The notes: generated by a model not told the origin, from the letters alone. A stretch of DNA of 64,000 nucleotides from Okeania sp034190295 (GCA_034190295.1 JAXHSW010000001.1:79749-143748), one strand, 5' to 3'. Counted from the stretch's first letter, positions 10,025 to 18,829 are shown. Program-made: numbers and translations.

Positions 10025-11344
10025 ATGACTGAGGAACATAACATCAACCAAGTAACAACTGATTCGGAACAGTTTCATCAACCAACTGAAAATCAAAAAA
10101 AAGACTCTTGGAAAAATCGTATCGCTGAAGCTTGGAATCATACCAGCAACCGTGTAATGAAACTGTTACCTGTAGATCGAGCAGCACAAACATTAGTAGA
10201 ATGGTTTAGCGTTGATGAAGCCAAAATAGCCGAAATATTAGCAAAAGTCCGCGCAGAACTTCCCACCACTGAAGCACTATCAATTGGTAAACCCCAAGCA
10301 GGTAAAAGTTCCATCGTCCGTGCTTTAACAGGAGTTTCCCCAGAAATAGTCGGTCAAGGATTTCGCCCTCATACCCAACATACCCAACGTTATGCTTATC
10401 CCTCCGACGATTTGCCCTTATTAATTTTCACTGATACAGTCGGGTTGGGAGATGTGAAACAGGAAACACCAGTTATTATTGAAGAACTCCTCGGAGAGTT
10501 ACAACAGGAAAGTAACCGCGCCAGAATTTTGATTTTGACCGTAAAAATCAATGATTTTGCTACCGATACGTTACGACAGATAGCACAACAGTTGCGACAA
10601 GAACATCCAAATATTCCCTGTCTTTTAGCAGTAACTTGTCTCCATGAACTTTATCCTAACCCTACTGACGACCATCCCGAATACCCGCCAGAATATGAAG
10701 AAATCAACCGTGCGTTTACTGCTATTCAAGAAGATTTTAGGAAATTGAGCGATCGCTCTGTACTTATCGATTTTACCTTAGAAGAAGATGGCTACAATCC
10801 TGTATTTTATGGTTTAGAAGCCTTTCGAGATAGTTTAGCAGAATTACTTCCAGAAGCAGAAGCACGAACAATTTATCAATTATTAGACGAACAAGCAGGC
10901 AAACAACTGGGCAATATTTATCGAGATGTGGGGCGACGTTATATTTTATCATTTACTATTATGGCAGCCACCGCAGCAGCAGTACCTCTACCTTTTGCGA
11001 CAATGCCAGTATTAACAGCTTTGCAAGTGTCCATGGTAGGTTTATTAGGAAATTTGTATGGACAAACAATATCCCCATCTCAAGCAGGAGGAGTTGTTAG
11101 TGCCATTGGTGGCGGTTTTGTCGCTCAAGCAGTGGGACGAGAGTTGGTTAAATTTATACCAGGATTTGGTAGCGCGATCGCAGCTTCTTGGGCCGCTGCA
11201 TATACTTGGGCGTTAGGAGAAAGTGCTTGTGTTTATTTCGGAGATTTGATGGGAGGGAAAAAACCAGACCCAGAGAAAATTCAAGGTGTGATGCAGGAAG
11301 CATTTGAGTCAGCGAAAGAGAGGTTTAAGGGTATGAAAAATTGA
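10025..11344 (+). CDS. GTP-binding protein with C-terminal DUF697 domain
   Basis: 439 residues. An Era/Der-like GTPase domain has the P-loop GKPQAGKSS (residues about 88-96), a G3 motif FTDTVGLGD (about 138) and a possible base-recognition strand LLAVTCLHEL in place of the usual NKxD. The C-terminal third is hydrophobic (TIMAATAAAVPLPFATMPVL and later glycine-rich helices), matching DUF697, which in many bacteria associates with the inner membrane. It probably acts as a membrane-associated GTPase of unknown process. No operon partners are within 200 bp. Confidence 0.85.
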   Translation: MTEEHNINQVTTDSEQFHQPTENQKKDSWKNRIAEAWNHTSNRVMKLLPVDRAAQTLVEWFSVDEAKIAEILAKVRAELPTTEALSIGKPQAGKSSIVRALTGVSPEIVGQGFRPHTQHTQRYAYPSDDLPLLIFTDTVGLGDVKQETPVIIEELLGELQQESNRARILILTVKINDFATDTLRQIAQQLRQEHPNIPCLLAVTCLHELYPNPTDDHPEYPPEYEEINRAFTAIQEDFRKLSDRSVLIDFTLEEDGYNPVFYGLEAFRDSLAELLPEAEARTIYQLLDEQAGKQLGNIYRDVGRRYILSFTIMAATAAAVPLPFATMPVLTALQVSMVGLLGNLYGQTISPSQAGGVVSAIGGGFVAQAVGRELVKFIPGFGSAIAASWAAAYTWALGESACVYFGDLMGGKKPDPEKIQGVMQEAFESAKERFKGMKN

Positions 11345-11393
11345 CAAGGAAGAAGAAAGAAAGAAAAGTATTACTTTGTCTGGGTTTGAAACT

Positions 11394-11453
11394 CAGGACT
11401 TACGCAAATTGACTGTTCAACCACCATCTGTAGGGGCAAATGGCATTCGCCCT
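11394..11453. repeat. CAGGACTTACGCA-family element, truncated copy
   Basis: Begins CAGGACTTACGCAAATTGAC and contains GTAGGGGCAAATGGCATTCGCC, the core of a family whose full copies end in TGCGTAAGTCCTG. The right end is missing; heptamer repeats follow. Confidence 0.65.
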
Positions 11454-11491
11454 CAATAGTCTTCCTCCCTCTTCCCTCTTCCCTCTTCATA

Positions 11492-11590
11492 TTAGACATC
11501 TCCAGAAAAGAGGCAGTAGGCAGTAGGGGGAAAAAATTGATAATTTCTGTGTGATAATGGATTTTATTTTTAATTTTTGGAGATGTCTAA
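11492..11590. repeat. MITE with 13-bp perfect terminal inverted repeats
   Basis: 99 bp bounded by TTAGACATCTCCA and TGGAGATGTCTAA, perfect inverted repeats, with TA on both outer sides, which suggests a TA target duplication as in IS630/Tc1-type elements. Its right end contains the stop codon of the DUF4209-like gene. A degraded relative in reverse orientation lies at 50515-50600. Confidence 0.8.
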
Positions 11591-13446
11591 TAGTCTTCCT
11601 CCCTCTTTTCTCTTCCCTCTTCCCTCTTCCTTCTTCCCTCTTCCTTCTTCCTTCTTCCTTCTTCATGTTGATATATGACGACTGGTAAACAACATAGTCT
11701 CAATGTCACCCACCAGAGATAAGACATCAGAGGACTTAAAAAATCTTCATCATCAAGTAAACCATGAGCCATGCGGTTTCTCAAATTGGAGCCAAAATGC
11801 TCAATAAGTAACCCCTTGAGGTCAAAAAGTGTGTCTTCATCAAAAATATCAGTCATCTCAGGGAGGTAAAGAATTTTGTTTAAGTTATATTCTTTTTGAA
11901 TTCCTTTATCCTCATAACTCGAAGGTAATGCACCTTGTTTCCAAAGTAGATAACGGATGGCATTTTCAATTTGGGGAATTAGGATGTGGGTAGATGTGTA
12001 GAAATCTCCAGTTAAGCCAGCATATAATCCTTTTGCAAACAGATATTTTCGCTTGGGTGGTACAAAAGGGTTATTTGAAACAATGGGAAAAAAGTCTTTA
12101 AGTTCTACAGAATGTTCTAAATTTATTTGTTCTCTGGCTGGATCTATTAATACTTGGGCTTGAATACTTTGGTAGGATGCACTTGTATGATACATTTCAA
12201 ATTTCATTGCTGCTTTAAGTTCCTCAAATTGCGTAGCTTCCACTTTTTGTCTGGCTACAACTTTACCATTCTGATTTGTTTTCTCTTTTTTCATAATAGG
12301 AAATACAGGAAAATCATAAACTATCTGTTCTATTTGTTTTTTAAGTTGAGAGACTTCTGTAAAATTTGTTGATAAAGCTAAGGAAAAAAGAGCATCCTCT
12401 AATTTTTCACCTCTAACAATTGCTCTAGCTTTCTCTACTGCTTCTGTAAAGTCAACCGGTTCGGAATAATTAGTAATCCATTCTTTCCTAGATTTTTCTT
12501 GATACTGAAGTAGAAGTTTATGAGCTTTTTTCGCTCTTGCTTTTGCCACTGCAGTCTCTTCTTTTGTGCCAGGAATATTTCTGAAAGCTTCAATAGCTTT
12601 CTGGAGATTCTTTGATGCTGCTAAATAAAAAATTTGATTATTTTTTAGGGCTTTTTCAACCTGTTTAAAATATGTTTCAGCAGCAAGCATTAAAGCCGCA
12701 CGTTCGTTTTCTTTATCTTTTTCTATTTGATGCCATTGTGCTTTGATTTCCCAATAATTTCTCGCTCTATCCCAGTCATAAGATGATTCTGATAGAAGAG
12801 CAGCTTTTTTAGCTAGAGCAGCATATTTTTTCGGGCAGCCAAGTTTGTTTTTTTGTAAAAGTTCCATTAGTTTTGCTGATAACCAAAGAGGGTCTTCTCC
12901 TTGGTAGCGATCGAGAACCTTTTCTATATGTTCAACTACTTTTTCAACTTGATAGTTGATTTTTTTTGCTAGTTGAAATGCTCTTTCTATTCGGTCATAG
13001 CAACCAATCCATTTTGTAGGAATTCCTAATTTTATGGCAGTAAAATCTTCTAATTCTATAGCAGATTTTATGTAAGCATTAACTGCAAGTTTAGCCATGG
13101 AATAGTTACGTTGTTTGCTCCACAGAATATTTGCAATTCTTGCTTGAAGTTCGGGGTCTGATATCTCAGGAGCAATTTCAACTAGAAAGTTTAGATGTTC
13201 GTCTGTCAAGTCGATTTTAGCAAAGTGTTCCTCCTTTAATTGTCGGTGAGTTCGTCTAATATCAACGAGAGTTACTTTTGCTAATATTTTAAATATAGTT
13301 TGTTCGCTAATATTTCCTGCTTCTTCTGCTTCTTGTGCTTTTTGACAGAAGCCTTTAATATAGGCAAAACATTCTTTTTTTTCACTAGCATTAATCACAT
13401 CCTGCCAGCCCGATCTAATAAAATCTTTTTTGGTAATAGATAGCAT
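11587..13446 (-). CDS. DUF4209-like protein with HEPN-type RNxxAHG motif
   Basis: 619 residues, predicted soluble. The N-terminal two thirds is helical and charged, like a TPR-type array. The C-terminal third (LFAKGLYAGLTGDFYTST, then IPQIENAIRYLLWKQG and SNLRNRMAHGLLDDED near residues 545-560) matches DUF4209, a HEPN-superfamily domain; the R-N-x-x-A-H motif resembles the active site of HEPN ribonucleases. Function is unproven; HEPN proteins are often toxins or RNA-processing factors. The last about 20 residues (RKKEEGRRKREEGREK) are encoded by CTTCTTC-type repeats, and the stop codon lies in a MITE end, so the native C-terminus has been replaced or extended. It has no adjacent partner gene. 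Confidence 0.78.
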   Translation of the reverse strand: MLSITKKDFIRSGWQDVINASEKKECFAYIKGFCQKAQEAEEAGNISEQTIFKILAKVTLVDIRRTHRQLKEEHFAKIDLTDEHLNFLVEIAPEISDPELQARIANILWSKQRNYSMAKLAVNAYIKSAIELEDFTAIKLGIPTKWIGCYDRIERAFQLAKKINYQVEKVVEHIEKVLDRYQGEDPLWLSAKLMELLQKNKLGCPKKYAALAKKAALLSESSYDWDRARNYWEIKAQWHQIEKDKENERAALMLAAETYFKQVEKALKNNQIFYLAASKNLQKAIEAFRNIPGTKEETAVAKARAKKAHKLLLQYQEKSRKEWITNYSEPVDFTEAVEKARAIVRGEKLEDALFSLALSTNFTEVSQLKKQIEQIVYDFPVFPIMKKEKTNQNGKVVARQKVEATQFEELKAAMKFEMYHTSASYQSIQAQVLIDPAREQINLEHSVELKDFFPIVSNNPFVPPKRKYLFAKGLYAGLTGDFYTSTHILIPQIENAIRYLLWKQGALPSSYEDKGIQKEYNLNKILYLPEMTDIFDEDTLFDLKGLLIEHFGSNLRNRMAHGLLDDEDFLSPLMSYLWWVTLRLCCLPVVIYQHEEGRRKKEEGRRKREEGREKREEDY

Positions 13447-14146
13447 ATTCTTACTTTTATTCTAAATATTTATTACTTATACTACAAATTATATTTGATA
13501 AATTTAGACAAAATATTCGATAAGTTTTATTTTTTTTTATTTATGGAATTAAGTTAATCAAAAGGCATTTTTAACACCAATTTTAAAAAAGAATGTTACA
13601 AATAATAAGCAGTATTAAAATAATTTATAGGAAATATCTATTGGACGAAAAAGATAAATTACTACATAAAAAATGGTATCAAACTTATTCCCATAGGACT
13701 CGGTCTTCTTGTCTTCCCCTCCTGGGAGGGGCGGGGGTGGGTTGGGTTAGGAGTGGGTTGACTCCTAAGCAGTAACCGAGCATATTTGTAGCAAAGATTT
13801 ATCAAACTGATATAACACATATCTTATATAGCAACCCTAAATCATTCGTGAATAGCAATCGCCTCAAACTTAGATACAGCAATAATATTTATGGATAAAT
13901 TTTACCGAATAATTAATAATTAATAATTAATAATTAATAATTAAATAATTCAGCTTACTCTGCCTCCCCTTTCAAGGGGAAAAAAGCGGGCGAGGGATGG
14001 ATGGGTTTCCTAACCATATCCAATCGACCAAGAGAAGAAATAATATTTCCTTATATTCAATTCCGTAACGGTTTTAACCAGAGGTAATTATCCATTATCC
14101 ATTATCCATTATCCATTATCCATTAATTAAAAATCATTTCATATTG
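13447..14146. other. Repeat-containing intergenic region
   Basis: No gene supported. It carries the CCCCTCCTGGGAGGGG palindrome (about 13716-13731), TAATAAT heptamers (13909-13948), a degenerate palindromic element, and ATTATCC heptamers (about 14088-14125). A 60-codon frame at 13593 has no family resemblance and ends in repeat sequence. Confidence 0.6.
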
Positions 14147-14662
14147 CTATACCAAATCATAAAATACCTGTAACAATCCCGAATTGTAATTTTTAACTTC
14201 TTTAAATTTTAGTTTCGTCTCCAGATTTTTCTCTTTAACAATCAAAGGAATACCATCTCCTAAAATAATTGGATGAATTGACAAAATTAACTCATCAAGA
14301 AAACCATTCTCAATAAAAGATTTAATTATTTCTGCACCGCCAACTAGCCAAATATCATTACCACTAGATTGACGGAGATTATTAACAAACTCCAGCAAAT
14401 TTTTTCCAATAAATTCTACATTTTCATCTCTTTCGTCGTGGCGAGTTTTGGAAAAGACAAAACCCTGTTTTCCAGTATATGGATATTCTCCAAATTCTAG
14501 AATTTTTTCATAAGTTTTCCGACCCATTAATACAGTCCCCACCTCAGCAAAAAAATCATCATATCCGTAATTTTGGTCAGTAAATAACCAATCAACTTCT
14601 CCCGATATTCTGGCAATATATCCATCCAGACTAGCAGCAATAAATAACCTAATTTTTCTCAT
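14147..14662 (-). CDS. Dihydrofolate reductase family protein (RibD C-terminal-like)
   Basis: 171 residues. The N-terminal strand RKIRLFIAASLDGYIAR, the central GTVLMGRKTYEKIL and the DIWLVGGAEIIKSFI stretch are the conserved pieces of the RibD_C/DHFR-like fold (YyaP/YwjB group), which binds NADPH. Substrates of this group are mostly unknown; it is not the classical folA enzyme, which lacks the SLDGYIA start. The length matches the family. It stands alone, with repeats downstream. Confidence 0.88.
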   Translation of the reverse strand: MRKIRLFIAASLDGYIARISGEVDWLFTDQNYGYDDFFAEVGTVLMGRKTYEKILEFGEYPYTGKQGFVFSKTRHDERDENVEFIGKNLLEFVNNLRQSSGNDIWLVGGAEIIKSFIENGFLDELILSIHPIILGDGIPLIVKEKNLETKLKFKEVKNYNSGLLQVFYDLV

Positions 14663-15096
14663 AATATTTAATTATATTTATTCAAAACATAGAATATAGT
14701 AATTTCCAAGAAGCGTGTCTGTACAAAATTCCTTTGCTTTAGGCAGTAGGGACGTTCCATGCAACGTCCGTAGGTCATAAAAAAGAAGAAAAATACTGTA
14801 CCTCAGTAACTTGAGAAATGGTATATCAGACAAAATCAAAATGATAGAGAACATTCCATTAAAATTTTCTAGATTCTTAAAATCATCATAGTAAGTATAA
14901 TCTCCTAGAATAATATTAGTATTTTGAATAATATTCTTTCAATAGACTAATTAAGTTTGATAAAGTATTGCATATTTAAAGTTAGAGTCAAGACTGTTAC
15001 TCATATTTTTTGATAGTTACTTTTGATAAATAGTTTAACTGATAACTGAATTTCAAGCTTCCCTATTAGAGGAGGTACTGATAACTGATAACTGAA
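14663..15096. other. Intergenic region between divergent genes
   Basis: No gene seen. It contains GTAGGGACGTTCCATGCAAC (a repeat also seen near 8217) and, just before the ABC ATPase start, GATAACT heptamers (15068-15090). Promoters for both divergent genes should lie here, but no site is clear enough to mark. Confidence 0.5.
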
Positions 15097-16668
15097 ATGA
15101 CATATTTACACTTAAAAAATATTACTAAAAGCTTCGGAAAATTTGTCGCTAACGATAATATTAATATTTCCATTCCAGCAGGTTCTGTCCACGCTATTCT
15201 CGGAGAAAATGGTGCAGGAAAAACCACATTAATGAACATATTATCAGGACTATATCAACCAGATTCTGGTCAAATTCATCTAGAAGATAAACCAATCAAA
15301 ATTGCCTCGCCGAGTGTAGCAATAAATTATGGTATTGGCATGATTCATCAGCATTTTATGTTAGTACCAACATTAACAGTTACGGAAAATATTATCTTGG
15401 GAAATAGTGGAAAATTTCATCTGAATTTAAACACAAAATCCTCAGAAATTAACGCTATGGCAAAAGCCTATAATTTAGAAATACCAGTGAATAGTAAAGT
15501 AGCAGATTTACCAATAGGTATTCAGCAACGGGTAGAAATTCTCAAGGTACTTTATCGTCAAGCAAAAATTTTAATTTTAGATGAACCTACAGCAGTTTTA
15601 ACTCCTGCAGAAGTACATTCCTTACTGAATATTTTGCGAAAATTAGCAGCAAATAATCACACAATTATTTTTATCAGTCATAAACTAGAAGAAGTAATGA
15701 ATGTTTGTGATACTGTCACAATTTTACGTCGGGGAAAAGTGGTAGATACCATCAAAACAGCAGCAACTACTACCCATAAATTAGCTAAAATGGTGGTAGG
15801 TCGAGAAGTCAATTTAATTCCCACAGGAATTACGCAAATTAACCTTGACAACCCCAGATGTAGGGGTAAATTGCATTCCTACTCACTCGATTTCGTGCCC
15901 GTACATAAGTCCTGTCCCAATAAAATTTCTGCCGAAAAAGGCAAAATTATTCTAGAAGTAAAAAATATAAAAGTAAAAAATGACCGAGGTTTATCTACAG
16001 TAAATAATTTATCTTTTCAATTGCATAGTGGGGAAATTTTAGGAGTAGTAGGAGTCGATGGCAATGGTCAAAGAGAATTAGCCGATGCTATTAACGGTTT
16101 GCGTTTTGTAGAGAAAGGAAAGATCGAATTTGTAGATAATTTAAAAGTGGGATATATTCCCGAAGACCGCCAGAAAATGGGGTTAATTATGAACTTTAGT
16201 ATTGCTCGGAATTTGATTTTGAAATTATTTGGGTTTTTGCCTTTTTGTCGTTATGGTTTTTTGCAGTCTGAAGTAATAAATAATCACGGGAAAAATGCCA
16301 TAGAAAAATTTGATATTCGCGCCAGTCATCCGCAGTTAAAAGTCGATCGACTTTCAGGAGGAAACCAACAAAAAATTATTCTGGCGCGGGAGCTTTCTGG
16401 AAAACCAACATTAATTGTAGCTATGCAACCTACCCGTGGTTTAGATATCGGTGCTACAGAATATGTACAACAAGCTTTACTTACTCAAAAACAACAGGGG
16501 GCAGCTATTTTGTATATTTCCACAGAATTAGAAGAAGTCATGGCAATGAGCGATCGTATTGCCATTATATATGAAGGTAAGTTTGTTGATATTCTAGATG
16601 CTGCCACCGCTACAGTCGAAGAGATAGGTTTATTGATGACATCCGGTAAAAAACCATTGATACCGTAG
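15097..16668 (+). CDS. ABC transporter ATP-binding protein, two NBDs (simple sugar/nucleoside type)
   Basis: 523 residues, two fused nucleotide-binding domains as in MglA/RbsA/YufO-type importers. NBD1 (about 1-235) has Walker A GENGAGKTT, the LPIGIQQRVEI signature region typical of the BmpA-linked group, and Walker B ILILDEPTAVL. NBD2 (about 290-510) has the family's degenerate P-loop VVGVDGNGQREL and signature LSGGNQQK. Residues about 242-273 between the domains are encoded by an inserted repeat (15822-15915) that preserves the frame. The stop TAG at 16666 lies in a second repeat. No permease or binding protein is adjacent, so partners must be elsewhere or lost. Confidence 0.9.
   Translation: MTYLHLKNITKSFGKFVANDNINISIPAGSVHAILGENGAGKTTLMNILSGLYQPDSGQIHLEDKPIKIASPSVAINYGIGMIHQHFMLVPTLTVTENIILGNSGKFHLNLNTKSSEINAMAKAYNLEIPVNSKVADLPIGIQQRVEILKVLYRQAKILILDEPTAVLTPAEVHSLLNILRKLAANNHTIIFISHKLEEVMNVCDTVTILRRGKVVDTIKTAATTTHKLAKMVVGREVNLIPTGITQINLDNPRCRGKLHSYSLDFVPVHKSCPNKISAEKGKIILEVKNIKVKNDRGLSTVNNLSFQLHSGEILGVVGVDGNGQRELADAINGLRFVEKGKIEFVDNLKVGYIPEDRQKMGLIMNFSIARNLILKLFGFLPFCRYGFLQSEVINNHGKNAIEKFDIRASHPQLKVDRLSGGNQQKIILARELSGKPTLIVAMQPTRGLDIGATEYVQQALLTQKQQGAAILYISTELEEVMAMSDRIAIIYEGKFVDILDAATATVEEIGLLMTSGKKPLIP
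15822..15915. repeat. CAGGACTTACGCA-family element inserted in frame in the ABC ATPase gene
   Basis: Starts CAGGAATTACGCAAATTAAC and ends CATAAGTCCTG, with GTAGGGGTAAATTGCATTCC inside. This closely follows the intergenic copy starting at 46478 (CAGGACTTAGGCAAATTAAC). Ends are imperfect inverted repeats. It is translated as about 31 residues of linker without interrupting the frame. Confidence 0.75.
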
Positions 16669-16702
16669 GTTGGGTTAAGCGCAAGCGCAACCCAACAAAT
16701 AC
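16665..16702. repeat. GTAGGTTGGGTT palindromic element, short form
   Basis: GTAGGTTGGGTTAAGCGCAA followed by GCGCAACCCAACAAA. The stop codon of the ABC ATPase gene (TAG, 16666-16668) is part of this repeat. It belongs to the same family as 17428-17501 and the expanded 6690-7358 copy. Confidence 0.7.
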
Positions 16703-17517
16703 CAATGAACCTATCCCACTAATTAGGTTCTGCTGAAAAAATTGGCTGCTGGGGGTAGGAGTAAACCCACCCCTAACCCCTCCTGGGAGGGGAAAGACTG
16801 AGTCAGGAGTTAGGGGAACTATAGAGGAGGTAGGAGGAAGAATAGCCCCTTGATTTTTCTGCGCAACTATGCGCCTAAAATGCTAATTTTTTGAACCTAA
16901 GCAACCTAAAAGCTTGCACTATTTTCAACTAAAAAATGCTAAAACCTTTATATGTCAATACTTTTAGATTAGATCGGTAAACCCTAATTAGATCAAAATG
17001 CCTATTACAGTAGAGACTTAAAAATTAATGCTGTATTGATAATCATAGAAAACATTACATAAACTATGTACCAAATAGACTTTAGTTTAACTGGTACAAT
17101 AAATGTCAAGAGAATTGTTGAAAAAGTTTACTTCTAAAATCCTTACTGTAATTTTGTTTTGAGCTTAACGGCACTTTTGTCACAATTGCTACTCAAACAC
17201 CTTTCTCTGTTGGCATTTTCACAGCTCATAGGGGATATGTGTTAGGTTTCTTTCCTCCACCCAACCTACGCAAACTCAAATACAAATCTTTAACCGAAAA
17301 TTAGGCATTGCTGAGGGACGATTTGAATATAAGCGGGGAAAACATCAGGAACGGGCAAGATGCCCATTCCACAAAACTATTAAAATTATCCCGCATTTAT
17401 GCAACGCCGAAAATGATATTAGATACCGTAGGTTCGGTTAATTAAGCGCAAGTGCAACCCAACAAATATAATGTTGGGTTTCGTTCCTCAACCCAACCTA
17501 CTGACTGTTTCTTCAAA
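16669..17517. other. Long intergenic region, no gene seen
   Basis: About 850 bp. It contains the CCCCTCCTGGGAGGGG palindrome (about 16777), a stretch of unique AT-rich sequence (16860-17220) without a credible ORF, a half copy of the GTAGGTTGGGTT family (about 17243-17272) and a full copy (17428-17501). Confidence 0.6.
17428..17501. repeat. GTAGGTTGGGTT palindromic element, unexpanded
   Basis: GTAGGTTCGGTT at one end and AACCCAACCTAC at the other, with ATAATGTTGGGTTTCGTTCC inside. The same right half (GATAATGTTGGGTTTCGTTCC) borders the 22-bp minisatellite at 7324-7344, so this is the likely ancestral form of that array. Confidence 0.75.
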
Positions 17518-18141
17518 TTAGTTTTTATGGAAAATCACAGACAAATTATTTGCAGGCATTTCTACCATCTCCACAAACCTTAACCCTTCTTTCTCCGCTA
17601 CTGCTATAACATCCTCTAAATTTCTCACTCCCCACTCCGGATCTTGAGAACGCAAAGACTCATCAAAACCTAGATTACTCGGTGCAGTATGTTCCCCATT
17701 TTGTTTGTATGGACCATACAAATATAGCACCCCATCTTTCGGCAACAAACGTCCCGCACCCGACATTAATCCCAGACAAGCTGACCAGGGACTAATATGA
17801 ATCATATTAATATTAACAATAGCAGCAATTTCAATACCTTCTTTTTCCACCGCCCAAACCGACTCTCGTACATCAATATCAAGAGGTGAGTGCAAATTAT
17901 CTGACGGACTATGTTGTTGCCAAGCTACAATACTATCGCGCAACATTGGGTTAGGGTCAGAAGGAAACCACTGACGAGGTTGTAGGTGGGGAGAAAAGAA
18001 AACAGAATGTTCTCCCGTACCACTAGAAATTTCTAAAATATTTCCCGTTGGAGGCAAAACTCGCTGTAGCACTTCCAAAATAAATGAGCGGTTGCGCTCA
18101 GTTGCCGGAGCATATTGCCGAGCATCGCTAAAAGAAGTCAT
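17518..18141 (-). CDS. DUF938 SAM-dependent methyltransferase-like protein
   Basis: 207 residues. The glycine-rich motif LEISSGTGEHSVFF (about residues 36-49) is the SAM-binding loop, preceded by ERNRSFILEVLQRVLP, which is characteristic of DUF938. Later conserved pieces are SDPNPMLRDSIVAW, NMIHISPW and LYGPYKQNGEHT. The family length is about 200 residues, so the gene is complete. Substrate is unknown. It lies alone between repeat-rich spacers; the start ATG at 18141 begins MTSFSDARQYAPATERN, as in homologues. Confidence 0.9.
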   Translation of the reverse strand: MTSFSDARQYAPATERNRSFILEVLQRVLPPTGNILEISSGTGEHSVFFSPHLQPRQWFPSDPNPMLRDSIVAWQQHSPSDNLHSPLDIDVRESVWAVEKEGIEIAAIVNINMIHISPWSACLGLMSGAGRLLPKDGVLYLYGPYKQNGEHTAPSNLGFDESLRSQDPEWGVRNLEDVIAVAEKEGLRFVEMVEMPANNLSVIFHKN

Positions 18142-18446
18142 AGTTCAAGAATTTAGAATTTAGAATGTGCGAATTTAGAATTACTTCTTCTTATAAATAA
18201 GAGGATTGACTAATCATGAAAATTTTTCTTTATTATCCTCTTAAAAGGCTATGCTTTAAACCACAATTTTTCGGTAATGATTAAATTTTTTAACTAGCTA
18301 TTAGCTTTTAGCATTCAGCTTGTAGGGGCAATTCGCGAATCGCCCCTACTTGGGTTAAAATCTCCGGTTTCTAAACCGGAAGCGGAGGGGTTAAAATCCC
18401 CTTCTAAACATTTCTCCTGACTGCTGACTGCCGATCGCTTATTTAA
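18142..18446. other. Intergenic region with AATTACC-type element
   Basis: Contains a degenerate copy of the AATTACC family (18179-18278), the palindromic core GTAGGGGCAATTCGCGAATC near 18321, and GGTTTCTAAACC near 18367. No gene seen. Confidence 0.55.
18179..18278. repeat. Element with AATTACC/GGTAATT ends, copy 3
   Basis: AATTACTTCTTC to TTTTTCGGTAAT with GATTGACTAATCATGAAAAT and ATCCTCTTAAAAGG inside. It matches the copy at 36728-36828 over most of its length. Confidence 0.65.
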
Positions 18447-18766
18447 CGGGACTGGCGCGATTCGAACGCGCGACCTAGCGCTTCAGATTTGTGTGAGTTT
18501 CCCCACTCTCTGGACTATCCCTTCACCATAGCTCTAAATAGCTTTAGGTGGTGGCCTAGTTTAAGCAGAATTTTATTTCTCCTCAAAACTCTAGTCTCTG
18601 CACCTTCTTCACCAATAATTAGGTAAAGCTTGGCTCAAGATTACCATATCTACAAAATAATAGACTTAGGCTTCCTTGAATTTGACCACATTCACTCACG
18701 GAGTTTCCTCACATGGTGCCCGATACTTCAGGAGGCGCTTGCTCTATCCATCTGAGCCACAGCCCC
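18447..18766 (-). tRNA. tRNA-Arg(CCU) interrupted by a group I intron
   Basis: Exon 1 is 18766-18730 and exon 2 is 18483-18447, 74 nt after splicing. Acceptor stem GGGGCTG pairs with CAGTCCC (one G-U); the D stem is GCTC/GAGC; the anticodon stem AGCGC/GCGCT encloses loop CTCCTAA with anticodon CCT; the variable loop is AGGTC; the T stem GCGCG/CGCGC encloses TTCGAAT; the discriminator is G. CCA is not encoded. The split falls directly after the last anticodon base. The tRNA would read AGG codons (and possibly AGA weakly). I am confident in the identity because every stem closes only when the intron is removed. Confidence 0.93.
18484..18729 (-). ncRNA. Group I intron in the tRNA-Arg(CCU) anticodon loop
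   Basis: 246 nt. It follows a T (the last base of the 5' exon) and ends in G, as group I introns do. Core elements in order on the minus strand are a Q-like AATCTTGAGCC (about 18632-18642), an R element GCAGAGACTAGAG (about 18591-18603) and an S element AAGGGATAGTCC (about 18511-18522); GACTA of R and TAGTC of S form P7. No open reading frame for a homing endonuclease fits inside. The size and setting resemble the small self-splicing tRNA introns of bacteria. Confidence 0.9.
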
Positions 18767-18783
18767 ATATTTTTTAGTTGTTA

Positions 18784-18820
18784 GTAGAGTATATTTAACT
18801 TTATATGCAAAATACTCTAC
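18784..18820. other. Perfect 9-bp hairpin upstream of the tRNA
   Basis: GTAGAGTAT and ATACTCTAC face each other across a 19-nt AT-rich loop. It lies between chlP and the tRNA and may be part of a terminator or a processing signal; no T run follows. Confidence 0.4.
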
Positions 18821-18829
18821 ATATCAACA

